Below, piece by piece: positions 26,478 to 34,971 of a stretch of DNA of 64,000 nt. The notes beneath the pieces were generated by a model. That model had not been told where the DNA came from. It searched no databases and saw nothing but the letters and a program-made list of their open reading frames with translations. The stretch's first letter is position 1; each line of letters starts with the position of its first letter. A program made the translations under genes and the position numbers. Source of the stretch: Glycomyces arizonensis DSM 44726 (GTDB lineage Bacteria > Actinomycetota > Actinomycetes > Mycobacteriales > Micromonosporaceae); NCBI RefSeq assembly GCF_000482705.1, contig NZ_AXWO01000004.1, forward strand, positions 124,001 through 188,000, in the 5' to 3' direction.

Positions 26478-26699
26478 CTTGCCGAAAGTATTGTGCCGAC
26501 GCCTCCTCGGCCGTACGCTGACTCTGGCCCACTGGTTTCGCTCGACTCCATGGAGGGAGACACGATGCCGCCGCGTCGACCGCATCGGCCCGAGCCGCAG
26601 CCGAATCGGCTCGCGCCGCGGGCGCATCGGCTCACTTCCGAAAACACCGTCACCGCGGCCCGTGCTCGGGCCGTCCTTCGACCGCGATGGGAGCTCGTC

Positions 26700-27677
26700 G
26701 TGACACAACCGCTCTGGCCGAGGCGCCTTCACCCCGGCGACACCGTCGTCATCGCCGCGCCCTCCGGGCCCGCGCTGTCCAGCCGCCGCGAAGAAATCGA
26801 CGCCGCCGCCGAGACCATCAAGGAAATGGGCTTCACGCCCCGCCTGTCCGGCCTCGTCGAGTCCGCCGCCAGGCACTTCTGGCGCTCCGCGCCTCCCGCC
26901 GAGCAGGCCGCCGAGCTCAACGCGCTGCTGTCCGACCCCGAGGTCCGCGCCATCGTGCCGTTCTCCGGCGGCAACGCGACCACCGGCTACATCGACCGGA
27001 TCGACTACGACGCGGTTCGGGCCGACCCCAAGCCGATGCTCGGCTTCTCCGACATCACCGCGCTCCACCTCGCCATCCACTCCCGGACCGGCCTGATCGG
27101 CTTCCACGCCGACTTCGCGTCCGGCCTGGGCGGCAGCTGGGCGCAGGCCGCACCCGAGCGCCGTGCCGAGCTGCTCGACCTCTACCGCGGCCTGCTGACC
27201 GGCCAGATCACCGAGACCGAGCTCCCCGCCGAGACCGACTGGGAGACCTGGCGTCCCGGCGCCGTCACCGGCCGCCTCGTCGGCGGACTGCTCGACCGGC
27301 TCGTCCGGCTCCAGTCCACCCCGTACGCCCTCGCACCCGAACGGTTCGACGGCGCGATCTTCTTCTGGGAGGACGTGGGCCGCAAGCTCGGCCATGTCTG
27401 GAACGACCTCCACTCGCTCCGCATGCAGGGCGTGTTCGACCGCGCCGCCGCGATGGTCGTCGGCATCCCCGCCGACATCGAGGGGCCGGGGGAGGATTAC
27501 GGGCCCGCGACGGTCAAGGACGCCGTCCTCGACGTCCTCGCCGACTACGACCTCCCGATCCTCGCAGGAGTTGACTTCGGCCACACTGGACCGAATCTGC
27601 CTATGCCGATCGGTCTGAAGGCCGCCGTGGACGCCGACTCCCACCAGCTCAAACTGCTTGAATCACCGGTCGTCTAG
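26700..27677 (+). CDS. LD-carboxypeptidase family protein (peptidase S66)
   Basis: A 325-residue S66 family protein (LdcA/MccF). The N-terminal HPGDTVVIAAPSGPALSSRR is typical. The nucleophile Ser is not in the canonical GxxS setting: FSGGNATTGYIDRIDYDAV carries the region, and MLGFSDITALHLAI follows. The catalytic Glu/His side is at FFWEDVGRKLGHVWNDLHSL and VDFGHTGPNLPMPIG. The GTG at 26700 gives family-typical length with GGGAG upstream. An in-frame ATG at 26565 after GGAGGGAG would add 45 low-complexity residues. It may trim muropeptides or inactivate peptide-nucleotide toxins, as MccF does. Confidence 0.83.
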   Translation: MTQPLWPRRLHPGDTVVIAAPSGPALSSRREEIDAAAETIKEMGFTPRLSGLVESAARHFWRSAPPAEQAAELNALLSDPEVRAIVPFSGGNATTGYIDRIDYDAVRADPKPMLGFSDITALHLAIHSRTGLIGFHADFASGLGGSWAQAAPERRAELLDLYRGLLTGQITETELPAETDWETWRPGAVTGRLVGGLLDRLVRLQSTPYALAPERFDGAIFFWEDVGRKLGHVWNDLHSLRMQGVFDRAAAMVVGIPADIEGPGEDYGPATVKDAVLDVLADYDLPILAGVDFGHTGPNLPMPIGLKAAVDADSHQLKLLESPVV

Positions 27678-27764
27678 ACGCTTCGTGCACATGCGCCGCG
27701 CAGGCGGATTTCTATCCGATTTAGTGGTTGCATTCCTATTGACCTTCAGGCACGGTTGGTAGAC

Positions 27765-28310
27765 ATGAAGATTCGAACGGCCGGACCCGCAGATGCAGAC
27801 GAGATCGTGCAAGTTCGCGTGGCATCGTGGCGCGCGGCTTACAGCGGCCTCGTCGACGACAAGGTGCTCTCCGGCCTGCGAGATGAGCCCTCCGAGTCGT
27901 TCGTGATGAACCTGAGTTCGCCGCCGCCGTTCTGGCTGACGCTGGTGGCCGAGCGCGGCCCCGACGTCATCGGGTCCATCACGGTCGGCTGGGACACCAG
28001 GGAATCGGGCCGAGGCGAGGCGGAGTCCGGGCAGCCCGGCGAGGTGTGGATGCTGTACGTGCATCCCGATCACTGGGGCGGCGGCGCGGGGTACGCGCTG
28101 ATGCGCGAGGCGCACAAGGCGCTCAACGAGTTCGGGCTGGCGCCGATCCGCGTGTGGGTGCTCGAGGGCAACGAGGTCGGCAAGCGGTTCTATGAGCGCT
28201 ACGGGTTCGTCCTGGACGGAGAACGGGCCGACTACGAGATCGGACGCCGGGCCTATCCGATCGTGCGCTACACGCTCCCGAAGGACCGCCTGGTGGACGA
28301 GCTCGTCTAA
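27765..28310 (+). CDS. GNAT-family N-acetyltransferase
   Basis: A 181-residue GNAT acetyltransferase. Motif D/A can be read as EVWMLYVHPDHWGGGAGYAL MREAH, where the acetyl-CoA pyrophosphate loop is slightly altered (WGGGAGYAL in place of the usual QxxGxG/A). Motif B is GNEVGKRFYERYGF. The ATG at 27765 gives the usual MKIRTAGPADADEI start. The acceptor substrate is unknown. AT-rich repeats lie 12 bp after the stop, before the convergent gene. Confidence 0.9.
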   Translation: MKIRTAGPADADEIVQVRVASWRAAYSGLVDDKVLSGLRDEPSESFVMNLSSPPPFWLTLVAERGPDVIGSITVGWDTRESGRGEAESGQPGEVWMLYVHPDHWGGGAGYALMREAHKALNEFGLAPIRVWVLEGNEVGKRFYERYGFVLDGERADYEIGRRAYPIVRYTLPKDRLVDELV

Positions 28311-28321
28311 CGGCCATGTTG

Positions 28322-28351
28322 AGTTATACCCTATAATTTATGTCCTATAAC
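28322..28351. repeat. AT-rich palindromic repeat, locus 4 (short)
   Basis: GTTATACCCTATAA then TCCTATAAC form a short imperfect inverted repeat (outer arms 28323-28328 and 28346-28351) between two convergent genes. It is a reduced member of the TTATAG/CTATAA family. Confidence 0.65.
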
Positions 28352-28376
28352 GCGGAAGGGCGCTTGCGGTGCTTCG

Positions 28377-29429
28377 TCAGGTCGGGAGTTGGATCGTGGC
28401 CACGACCGGGGCATGGTCGCTGCCGTCTTTTTCGAGGACCTCGAAGTCGCGCACCGCGATCTCCTCGTCGACCAGGACATGGTCGAGCGTCACCGCGGGC
28501 GGGCGCACGAGTCCGTTGAGGTAACCGCCCTCGATCGGGCGCCACGTCGCGGCCAGGCCCTCGCCGGTCGTCTCGGCGGCGTCGGTGTAGCCCGAATCGA
28601 TGAGATCGCGCAGCATCCCGTGGTCGAGCGTCGCGTTGAAGTCGCCCGCCAAGACCCACGGCACCGCGTCCTCAGGCCTCGGGAGCTCCCCGAAGTCGGC
28701 CTCCCACAACGGGATCCGCTCAGGACTCGCGGGCGCGGCCGTGTGCACCGCCATGAAGCGTGCCTTCGCTCCGTCCGGCAGGGTCACCTCGGCCGCGATC
28801 TGGTGGAAGATCCCTCCCGGCTCCAGCTCCTCGAGCCGCTCGAGCGGGTGGAGCGAGTAAACCCCGGTCCCCACCGCCAGCTCGGCGGGCTCGGCGATGA
28901 CGTACGGCATCCTGTCCTCAAGCCCCAGCTCGGCCAACCGCTCATAGGCGGACGGCGTCAGCTCCTGGACGCTGAGAAGGTCCGGTTCGTAGCGGTCGAC
29001 CAGCTCGACGATGCGCTCCAGGTTCGCCGTGCCCACGTACACGTTCACCGACAGCACCCGCAGCTCGACGCCGTCGGCCACCGGCTGCTCGTTCGGGATC
29101 GCCCGCGGGGCGATCACCGCCACCATGGCCAGCGCCGCCACGCCGGTGGCGATCGCGGCCCTCCAGTGCCGGAACGCCGCCTGCACCCCCGCGCCCACCA
29201 GCGCCGCCCCGGCGACGTACGGGACGAACGCGATGGTCGTGACCAGGATCCACCCCGACTCCAGGCCGAACAGGCGGATCGCGGCATAACCCCAGACCGC
29301 GGCCGTCGCCGCCCACGAGCACGCCCGGAAGACGCGACCCCGGTACCAGCGCACACGGCTCACTTCCGTTTGCGGCGCTTCGGGCTCGCGGAGTCGCACC
29401 GTCGCGTCGGCAGCCTGGAAATCGCCCAT
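28377..29429 (-). CDS. endonuclease/exonuclease/phosphatase-family membrane protein
   Basis: A 350-residue protein. Residues about 30-110 contain three hydrophobic segments. The rest is an EEP (DNase I-like) domain: LRVLSVNVYVGTANLERIVE, YEPDLLSVQELTP, then FMAVHTAAP, VLAGDFNATLDHGMLRDLI and catalytic His in GSDHAPVVATIQLP. This architecture is common in actinobacteria, acting outside the membrane on an unknown phosphoester. The stretch coding TGVYSLHP shares an identical 25-bp word with the non-coding island at 24.05 kb. Confidence 0.9.
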   Translation of the reverse strand: MGDFQAADATVRLREPEAPQTEVSRVRWYRGRVFRACSWAATAAVWGYAAIRLFGLESGWILVTTIAFVPYVAGAALVGAGVQAAFRHWRAAIATGVAALAMVAVIAPRAIPNEQPVADGVELRVLSVNVYVGTANLERIVELVDRYEPDLLSVQELTPSAYERLAELGLEDRMPYVIAEPAELAVGTGVYSLHPLERLEELEPGGIFHQIAAEVTLPDGAKARFMAVHTAAPASPERIPLWEADFGELPRPEDAVPWVLAGDFNATLDHGMLRDLIDSGYTDAAETTGEGLAATWRPIEGGYLNGLVRPPAVTLDHVLVDEEIAVRDFEVLEKDGSDHAPVVATIQLPT

Positions 29430-29507
29430 GGGCCGAGCCTAGCCGAGGCGGCCCACCCCGAACGCGTCATCGCATCGCGTTGTCCGCACGGCTCGGGCCA
29501 CGCCGGC

Positions 29508-29537
29508 GCGGCGCGGCGGCCGAGGCCGCCGCGCCGC
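29508..29537 (-). terminator. GC hairpin after xylanase gene
   Basis: The arm 29508-29521 is the exact reverse complement of 29524-29537 (14 bp, very short loop). It lies about 30 bp downstream of the xylanase stop. Confidence 0.7.
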
Positions 29538-29566
29538 AGGTGCGTTGGATAAAGGTTCGGGTTCGG

Positions 29567-30592
29567 TCAGCTGCAGGAGACCGAGGGCCAGTTCCAGTTG
29601 CCGTTGTGCTTGATGGTGACGCCGAAGTTGTTGCCGCTGCCGTTCGGCGTGCAGACCATCCGCGTCGCGGTCGGCCACTCGGCGTTGCAGTTCCAGTAGG
29701 CGATGACCCTGGCGGGGTCGGGGAGGTTCAGGACGACCCTCCAGTCGCTGGAGCCGGACACGTTGACGCCGAGGTTGTACCGGTCGCTCCACTGCTGACC
29801 GGCGGTCAGCGACGCGGTGCAGGCGCCGCCGCCACCGCCGTCGTTCCCGCCGTCGTCACCGCCACCGCCGTCGTTCCCGCCGTCGTCACCGCCGCCGGAG
29901 CTGCCGACCGTGATGTTGGAGCTGCCGCTGCTCTGGTAGCCCTCGGTGGCCATGATCATGTAGTGGGTGAAGCTGCCGAGGTTCAGCCCGGCGCGGGCCC
30001 ACGCGTCGAAGTGGGTGCCGGTGTTGATGGTGCCGCTGCTCCGGGCGCTCTGCCGGACGCTCCAGTACTGCGCGAAGGTCTTGTTGTCGCCTTCGACGGA
30101 CGGCTTGTTGTACCGCATGGACTTGAGGATGGTGTACGTGCCGCCGTCGTCGTTGACCGTGCCGAGGGTCTGGGCGCCGCTGCTGGGGTTGTAGGGGCCG
30201 TGGGACTCGACGATGTAGTACTCCACCAGCGGGTTGGTGGTCCAGCCGTAGAGCGCCAGGTAGCCGTTGCTGCCGTGGTTGACCCAGCCGTTGTAGCTCA
30301 CGCTCCGGCGGCCGCCGTTGCTCCAGCCCTTGCCGCCGACCCAGTTGTTGACTCCGTTCCACTGGGAGCTGTAGTTCCCCCCAGAGCCGAGGGTCATCGA
30401 GGCCGCGCCCTGGGTGTCGGTCCAGAACGAGTAGTAGTAGCCGTTGTGGGTGCCCGTCTGGTTGCTGGTGATGGTCTGCTGGGCCTGAGCGGTGCCGGGC
30501 AGCATTATCCCGGTCGCGCCGAGCGCCAGGACGGCGGAGCCTCCGAGAAGGATGCTCCTGCGGCTGAACGGGCCGCTTGAGTCGTGTTTCAT
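29567..30592 (-). CDS. secreted GH11 endo-1,4-beta-xylanase with C-terminal CBM2-type module
   Basis: A 341-residue secreted enzyme. The N-terminus carries a Tat-type signal ([20 protein letters not shown], cleavage near AQA at 38). The GH11 beta-jelly roll spans about 39-225, with the nucleophile Glu in [15 protein letters not shown] and the acid/base Glu in [14 protein letters not shown] Gly/Asp/Asn linker encoded by two 30-bp repeats precedes a carbohydrate-binding domain (about 263-341, from [20 protein letters not shown] to the final Cys) resembling CBM2. It hydrolyses xylan outside the cell. No sugar transporter is in this window. Confidence 0.93.
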   Translation of the reverse strand: MKHDSSGPFSRRSILLGGSAVLALGATGIMLPGTAQAQQTITSNQTGTHNGYYYSFWTDTQGAASMTLGSGGNYSSQWNGVNNWVGGKGWSNGGRRSVSYNGWVNHGSNGYLALYGWTTNPLVEYYIVESHGPYNPSSGAQTLGTVNDDGGTYTILKSMRYNKPSVEGDNKTFAQYWSVRQSARSSGTINTGTHFDAWARAGLNLGSFTHYMIMATEGYQSSGSSNITVGSSGGGDDGGNDGGGGDDGGNDGGGGGACTASLTAGQQWSDRYNLGVNVSGSSDWRVVLNLPDPARVIAYWNCNAEWPTATRMVCTPNGSGNNFGVTIKHNGNWNWPSVSCS

Positions 30593-31091
30593 GGGCGTCT
30601 TCCTTCTTGTGACGCTGGCGGGGCCAGCCTGCGCGGTGCGAACCGGCGGTTCCGGCGGCGGACGGTAACATCCGCCGCGCGCCGTCGTCGTACGACGCAG
30701 CTTGTTCTGGTCGGTAGGCGTGAGGGAGCGACGACCTGAGGACCGGTCCCGCTCGGCGGTTGCGATCGACGGCCATCGATGTCTTCTGGTGTGAACAGTA
30801 TGGTGTCGCCCCGCCGGGTTGTCAATAAGTTCCGGAAGGTTTTCGATAATTAAATCTCGCATGTACATGTTCGAGAGATGATGTAAGGCCTGTATATGGC
30901 TAGTACTTAAGCGGTAAAGATCAAGATGGGTCGATGCTTTGCGCGATCTTCGGTCTGGAAATCGAGTCATGTGAGCCGAAACTTTCGGAATATTTTCGAA
31001 CGGTGTTGAGAGGTGTGAGCGGACCGTCGCCACCTTGTTCGGCTCGCCGTGGCGGCGGATCGCGGCAGCGGTCTGGAGTGCGGCCGTCCTA
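30593..31091. other. long leader/promoter region of xylanase gene
   Basis: About 500 bp without a supported gene. The stretch 30825-31000 is notably AT-rich (TTTTCGATAATTAAATCTCG), as expected of a promoter. A perfect dyad CCGAAACTTTCGG lies at 30976-30988. No RNA gene is recognised. Confidence 0.55.
30976..30988. promoter_or_regulatory. GAAA-TTTC dyad, possible xylan-response operator
   Basis: CCGAAACTTTCGG is a perfect 6-1-6 dyad, followed by ATATTTTCGAACGG. Actinomycete xylanase genes often carry GAAA-N-TTTC-type elements upstream. It is 384 bp from the start codon, which is far, so the assignment is tentative. Confidence 0.4.
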
Positions 31092-31568
31092 TCACCACAC
31101 GGGGCGCAGGGGCGGCAGCGGGCCGCCGTCGGTCAGCGCCCTGATGAGATCGCCCAATATCGCGTGCAGGTCGCCGAGCTCGGCCGCGCCGATCCGGTCG
31201 CCGAGCTCCGCCTCCAAGCTCTGGAGGATGCGGCCCGCCACCCGCAGGTGCACCAGCGCAGTTGAAGTGAGCACGACCAGCTTCCTCCTGCCGCCTTCGG
31301 GGTGCGGGCGCCGCTCGACGTACCCGTGCCGCTCCAGGTAGTCCACGATCTGCCCGGCGGCCTGCTTCGTCACGCCCAGGCGCTGCGCCAGCTCGCTACT
31401 GGTCGCCCCCTCGGCCCCCAGCGCCTGGAAGGCCAGGCCGTGGACCGGCCGCAGATCGCCGTACCCGGCCTCCGCGCCCCGCGCGGTGAACTCGGAGATC
31501 AGGAGCTGGAACGCCAGGCCGAGCTTGAATGCGAGCTCGAGGTCGTCGAGGCCGTCGTCGCCGTTCAT
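31092..31568 (-). CDS. MarR-family transcriptional regulator
   Basis: A 158-residue winged helix-turn-helix protein: [40 protein letters not shown] contains the recognition helix and wing. The N-terminal part (about 1-45) is helical for dimerisation. It is divergent from the cupin gene. The intergenic region is dominated by an 18-bp perfect palindrome, so it probably represses both genes. The ligand is unknown. Confidence 0.9.
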   Translation of the reverse strand: MNGDDGLDDLELAFKLGLAFQLLISEFTARGAEAGYGDLRPVHGLAFQALGAEGATSSELAQRLGVTKQAAGQIVDYLERHGYVERRPHPEGGRRKLVVLTSTALVHLRVAGRILQSLEAELGDRIGAAELGDLHAILGDLIRALTDGGPLPPLRPVW

Positions 31569-31589
31569 GCCGTCGAGTTTGCCATATGA

Positions 31590-31630
31590 GAGTCAAGCTG
31601 CTTTACTTAATGAGTAAAGCAGCTTGACTC
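31590..31630. promoter_or_regulatory. large MarR-type palindromic operator
   Basis: GAGTCAAGCTGCTTTACT (31590-31607) and its exact reverse complement (31613-31630) flank a 5-base centre. This 41-bp dyad occupies most of the 80-bp gap between the divergent marR and cupin genes. It can also be read as two overlapping smaller sites with TTTACT/AGTAAA at the centre. Confidence 0.8.
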
Positions 31631-31648
31631 ATGAAAGGCAGTGAACCC

Positions 31649-32023
31649 ATGCACGTCATCACGCCCACCGACGACAACGTCATCGCCACCGCCGCAGCCG
31701 AGATGACCGGTCTCGCCTCCCCCAGCCGCGGCAGCACCGAACTGAGCACCTGGAAGGTCGGCATCGAGCCCGACACCGCCGGCCCCAAGCACGTCATCGA
31801 CCGCGAGCAGGTCTGGACGGTGACCGCCGGAGCCCTCGAGGTCGTCGCCGAGGGTCGCACCGAGCAGGTGCGCGAGGGCCAGACCCTCGTGGTCCCCGCG
31901 GGCGTCCTCCGCGTCTTCCGGACCACGGACCAGGCTGCGGAGGCGCTCGTCGCCATGGCCGTCGGCGGCCGCGCCTTCCTCCCAGGAGACGACACCGGGC
32001 AGCCCGTGCCCTGGGCGCAGTAG
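31649..32023 (+). CDS. cupin domain protein
   Basis: A 124-residue small beta-barrel (cupin 2) protein. The conserved strands are GPKHVIDREQVWTVTAGALE and REGQTLVVPAGVLRVFR. The typical metal-binding His residues are only partly present (KHVIDREQ). The ATG at 31649 follows AAAGG at a good distance. An in-frame ATG at 31631 would sit directly against the operator. Its expression is probably controlled by the divergent MarR protein. Confidence 0.82.
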   Translation: MHVITPTDDNVIATAAAEMTGLASPSRGSTELSTWKVGIEPDTAGPKHVIDREQVWTVTAGALEVVAEGRTEQVREGQTLVVPAGVLRVFRTTDQAAEALVAMAVGGRAFLPGDDTGQPVPWAQ

Positions 32024-32162
32024 CACCGCCCGCCGGGCATACGGGCGGCCCGCGGCGCTGGGGTGCCGTCCTGCGCCGCGGGCCGTGCTTCCTGGTTTCC
32101 TTACAGGGCTGAAGTTCCTTTTGGGACTGAGTTTTCTTTTGAGACCGGGCTTCCTGGCGGGA

Positions 32163-32588
32163 CTAGGCCGCGGCGGCGGCCGAGGCGGTCTCCCCCTGAG
32201 CCTCCTTGCGGGACTGGAGGATCCGCTTCGCCGTCCGGCTGGTCGCCTCGGCGAGACCCAGGATCATCAGGGCGTTGATCGCGTGGAGGCCGAAGACGAG
32301 CTGCCCCGCCGTCGTCCCGCCGACGCTGACCGCCGCGATCACCGACTGCAGGGCCACCAGCCCCACCACACCCGCCGTCATGCCGACCAGCTTGCCCCCG
32401 GCACGCGACAGCGCGGCGAACAGGATCGCCAGGAGCGAGACCGTGCCGATGAGGTAGCCGTTCATGATGTGCAGGGCGAACGCGTCGCGCGTGTCGCCCG
32501 TTCCCATGGCGCCGTAACCGGCCAGGAAGAACTGGATCCCGATCAGGATCTGTACCAGCATCATCCAGATTCGAAAGAACTTAAGCAT
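32163..32588 (-). CDS. DUF6220-like four-helix membrane protein
   Basis: A 141-residue membrane protein with four predicted helices (WMMLVQILIGIQFFLAGYGA, LIGTVSLLAILFAAL, GMTAGVVGLVALQSVIAAV, FGLHAINALMILGLAEAT) and a charged C-terminus. The pattern with two conserved histidines (AFALHIMNGY, FGLHAINALM) matches the DUF6220 family, possibly a heme-binding four-helix bundle. It overlaps the AhpD-like gene by 8 bp and is its operon partner. Confidence 0.78.
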   Translation of the reverse strand: MLKFFRIWMMLVQILIGIQFFLAGYGAMGTGDTRDAFALHIMNGYLIGTVSLLAILFAALSRAGGKLVGMTAGVVGLVALQSVIAAVSVGGTTAGQLVFGLHAINALMILGLAEATSRTAKRILQSRKEAQGETASAAAAA

Positions 32589-33615
32589 CGATGGCTCCTA
32601 TTTCAGTGAGGTTGCATTGCATTCGGTCGACGGCGTGCATCACCGCGAAGCCCAGGACGGACACGGTGCGGTGGTCGGACAGCACACCCGCGCGCCACGT
32701 CGCCACGGCGTCGTCGTCGATCGAGCCCGGGTCGAGCGCCGCCGACGCCGCCAGGCGGGCGCCCAGCGCCGCCCCGTCCGGCAGGTCCTCGATCCCGTCG
32801 ATCGCGACCGGCCGGGGCACCGGCTCCAAACCCCACTGGTCCACCGACTCGGTGACGGCTCGCTCGACGCTCTGCGCCGCGCGCTCGTCCAGTAGCTCGC
32901 GCCCGCAGCCCGCGACCGCCCGCAGCTGCGCGTACGCGCGCCCCACCGGCGACTCGCCCGCCCAGGCGGGAACGGCGAGGTCGAGCGTCGACCACCGCTC
33001 CTGGAGCCACGGCTCCCGCGGTTCGAGCAGCGGCAGGCTCAACCCCGGCTCCAGATCCGCCGCCACGGCTGTGCGGACCTGCCGGGACGCCACCGCGCGG
33101 CCCAGCTTCGTGGCGGTGACCGGATGCGGTGAAACGTTGTGCGCCAACACCTTCAACAGTCGGGTGATGAACTCGAAGACCAGCGCGGTCCCGATGAACC
33201 GCGGCGCGGCCGATGCGCGGAACGGCCCGTCCAGGCTCGGCACGGCTGCCCACTCGGCCAGGTCCGCGTGCGCGTACGGCGTCCTGCCCTCGCGCACGGC
33301 CTCGGCGAGGTCGTGCTCCCCGGCGGCGTGCAGCATGACCGTGTGCGCGTCGACGCAGAACCGGCAGGCGTTCTTGACCGCGATCGTGGTCGCCACGACC
33401 TCCTTCGCGGTGCGCTCGGCGGGCCCGCCGACGAGCAGCGACTCCCGCAGCAGCGCCCACATCGGCGCGAGCAGCTCGGGAGCGGGGGAGAGCATCGTGA
33501 ACGGCGGACCGACGGTGAGGCCGAGTTCGGCCTTCGCCTGCCGGTAGACATCGGCCACGAGTCCTTCGGCGGCGTCGGGGTCGACGGGGGTGACGTGTCG
33601 GATTGAAGGTGCCAT
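32581..33615 (-). CDS. carboxymuconolactone decarboxylase/AhpD-like protein
   Basis: A 344-residue protein with an AhpD-type fold. The redox motif is CRFCVDAHTVML (CxxC with the following His). A second AhpD-like half (about 170-340) lacks a CxxC. Members with CxxC can act as peroxidase or disulfide reductase partners. The start at 33615 gives MAPSIRHVTPVDPDAAEGLV. It forms an operon with the DUF6220 gene and diverges from a two-component system. The 14-bp dyad between them suggests the response regulator controls it. Confidence 0.82.
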   Translation of the reverse strand: MAPSIRHVTPVDPDAAEGLVADVYRQAKAELGLTVGPPFTMLSPAPELLAPMWALLRESLLVGGPAERTAKEVVATTIAVKNACRFCVDAHTVMLHAAGEHDLAEAVREGRTPYAHADLAEWAAVPSLDGPFRASAAPRFIGTALVFEFITRLLKVLAHNVSPHPVTATKLGRAVASRQVRTAVAADLEPGLSLPLLEPREPWLQERWSTLDLAVPAWAGESPVGRAYAQLRAVAGCGRELLDERAAQSVERAVTESVDQWGLEPVPRPVAIDGIEDLPDGAALGARLAASAALDPGSIDDDAVATWRAGVLSDHRTVSVLGFAVMHAVDRMQCNLTEIGAIDA

Positions 33616-33743
33616 CGCATCGGGTCCCTCGGGTGGGTTGCGGCACAGGTTTTCGCGCCTCAATCGAGAATCCCCTGTGCGGGGGCGGATGTCGTCGTCC
33701 CCTTGTCGGAGATCCGCTCCGGGCCGTACGTCGCAACGCTGGT

Positions 33744-33773
33744 CCCCGTGTACGACCCTGGTCGTACACGGGG
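33744..33773. promoter_or_regulatory. 14-bp perfect dyad between AhpD-like operon and two-component genes
   Basis: CCCCGTGTACGACC (33744-33757) and GGTCGTACACGGGG (33760-33773) are exact inverted repeats with a 2-base centre, 52 bp from the kinase start. It is a good candidate operator for the NarL-type response regulator. Confidence 0.7.
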
Positions 33774-33825
33774 CCTGGAACCGCTGGTCGACGCTGCCGC
33801 CGACGGCCCGACCTAGGATGGAGCG

Positions 33826-34971
33826 ATGTCGAACAAAGCGGTGTCGAAGCGCTTGCCCGTCGGGCGGAAGGACATCATGCTCGGAGCCGCGCTCATGGCG
33901 GTCTCCGAGCTGATGGCCCTCTTCGGCCCGTTCGAGGTCGACCTGCCGCCCTACGCGTGGGCGGCGCTCGGCATCGGGCCGGTCGCACTGGTGTTCCGGC
34001 GCGCCTACCCGCGCACCGTGGTCACCGTCGCGATCGTCTGCATGGTCGTCCTCACCCACCTCGACCTCGGCCTGCTCCCCGCCGTGCCCGCGCTGGTGGC
34101 CATCGCCACGGCCATGTACATCGGGTACCGCTCCTGGACCGTCACCGTGGTGCTCGTGCTCTCGGCGACCATCGCCTTCGGCTTCTGGTGGTCCGCCGAT
34201 CGGAGCCTCACCGGCGACGTCGTCAGGGACACCCTGCTCATCGTCGGCTGGCTGCACGTCGCGATGATCTCCGGTGAAAGCCGGCGCCAGCGGGACGCCT
34301 ACATCGAGGAGGCCGAGCGCACCAAGGAGGAGGCGGTCAAGCGCAAGGCCGCCGACGAGCGCGTCCGCATCGCCCGCGAGCTGCACGACTCCCTGACGCA
34401 CTCCATCTCCGTCATCCGCGTCCAGGCCGGCGTCGCCGTCCACTTGGCGCGCAAGCGGAACGAGCAACCCGCCGAGGCGCTCCTCGCCGTCGAGGAGGCC
34501 GCGAAGGACGCCACGAGGGAATTGCGCGAGACGCTCACGATGCTGCGCGACGACGACGGCCTCAGACTCGGCCGCATCAAGGACCTCACCGAGCGCTACC
34601 AGGGGCTCGGCCTCGAAATCGACCTCCAATGCGACTGCGACAACCTCGAAGTGGAACCCGAGGTGGACCACGCCGCCTACCGGATCGTGCAGGAGGCGCT
34701 CACCAACGCCGTCCGCCACTCCGGCGGCAACCGCGTCGAGGTCCGCGTCGGACGCCTCGATGGCGCACTCGGCGGTGCGCTCGACCTCGCCGTCGTCGAC
34801 AACGGCCGCGTCGCGTCCTTCGAGCCCGGCCGGGGTATCACCGGGATGCGCGAACGCGTCGACTCGCTCGGCGGCTCGCTCACGGTCGGCCCGGACCCGC
34901 ACGGGTTCGCCGTCCGCGCCCAACTCCCGGTGCAGACCGGGGCCGATACCGAACGGAAGGCACTGCGTTGA
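33826..34971 (+). CDS. NarL/DesK-type sensor histidine kinase
   Basis: A 381-residue kinase. Four to five hydrophobic helices (about 15-150) form the sensor, with almost no outside loop, so it probably senses a membrane or intracellular signal. The HisKA_3 box is RVRIARELHDSLTHSISVIR with phospho-His at about residue 187. The ATPase has AYRIVQEALTNAVRHSGGN (N-box) and GRGITGMRERV (G-box). The stop overlaps the response regulator start. Confidence 0.93.
   Translation: MSNKAVSKRLPVGRKDIMLGAALMAVSELMALFGPFEVDLPPYAWAALGIGPVALVFRRAYPRTVVTVAIVCMVVLTHLDLGLLPAVPALVAIATAMYIGYRSWTVTVVLVLSATIAFGFWWSADRSLTGDVVRDTLLIVGWLHVAMISGESRRQRDAYIEEAERTKEEAVKRKAADERVRIARELHDSLTHSISVIRVQAGVAVHLARKRNEQPAEALLAVEEAAKDATRELRETLTMLRDDDGLRLGRIKDLTERYQGLGLEIDLQCDCDNLEVEPEVDHAAYRIVQEALTNAVRHSGGNRVEVRVGRLDGALGGALDLAVVDNGRVASFEPGRGITGMRERVDSLGGSLTVGPDPHGFAVRAQLPVQTGADTERKALR

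Noticed and set aside
33616-34923. Extension of the AhpD-like frame through the sensor kinase region
   Set aside because: The region is fully occupied on the other strand by a kinase and regulator with intact motifs. The extra residues are GC-driven antisense sequence.
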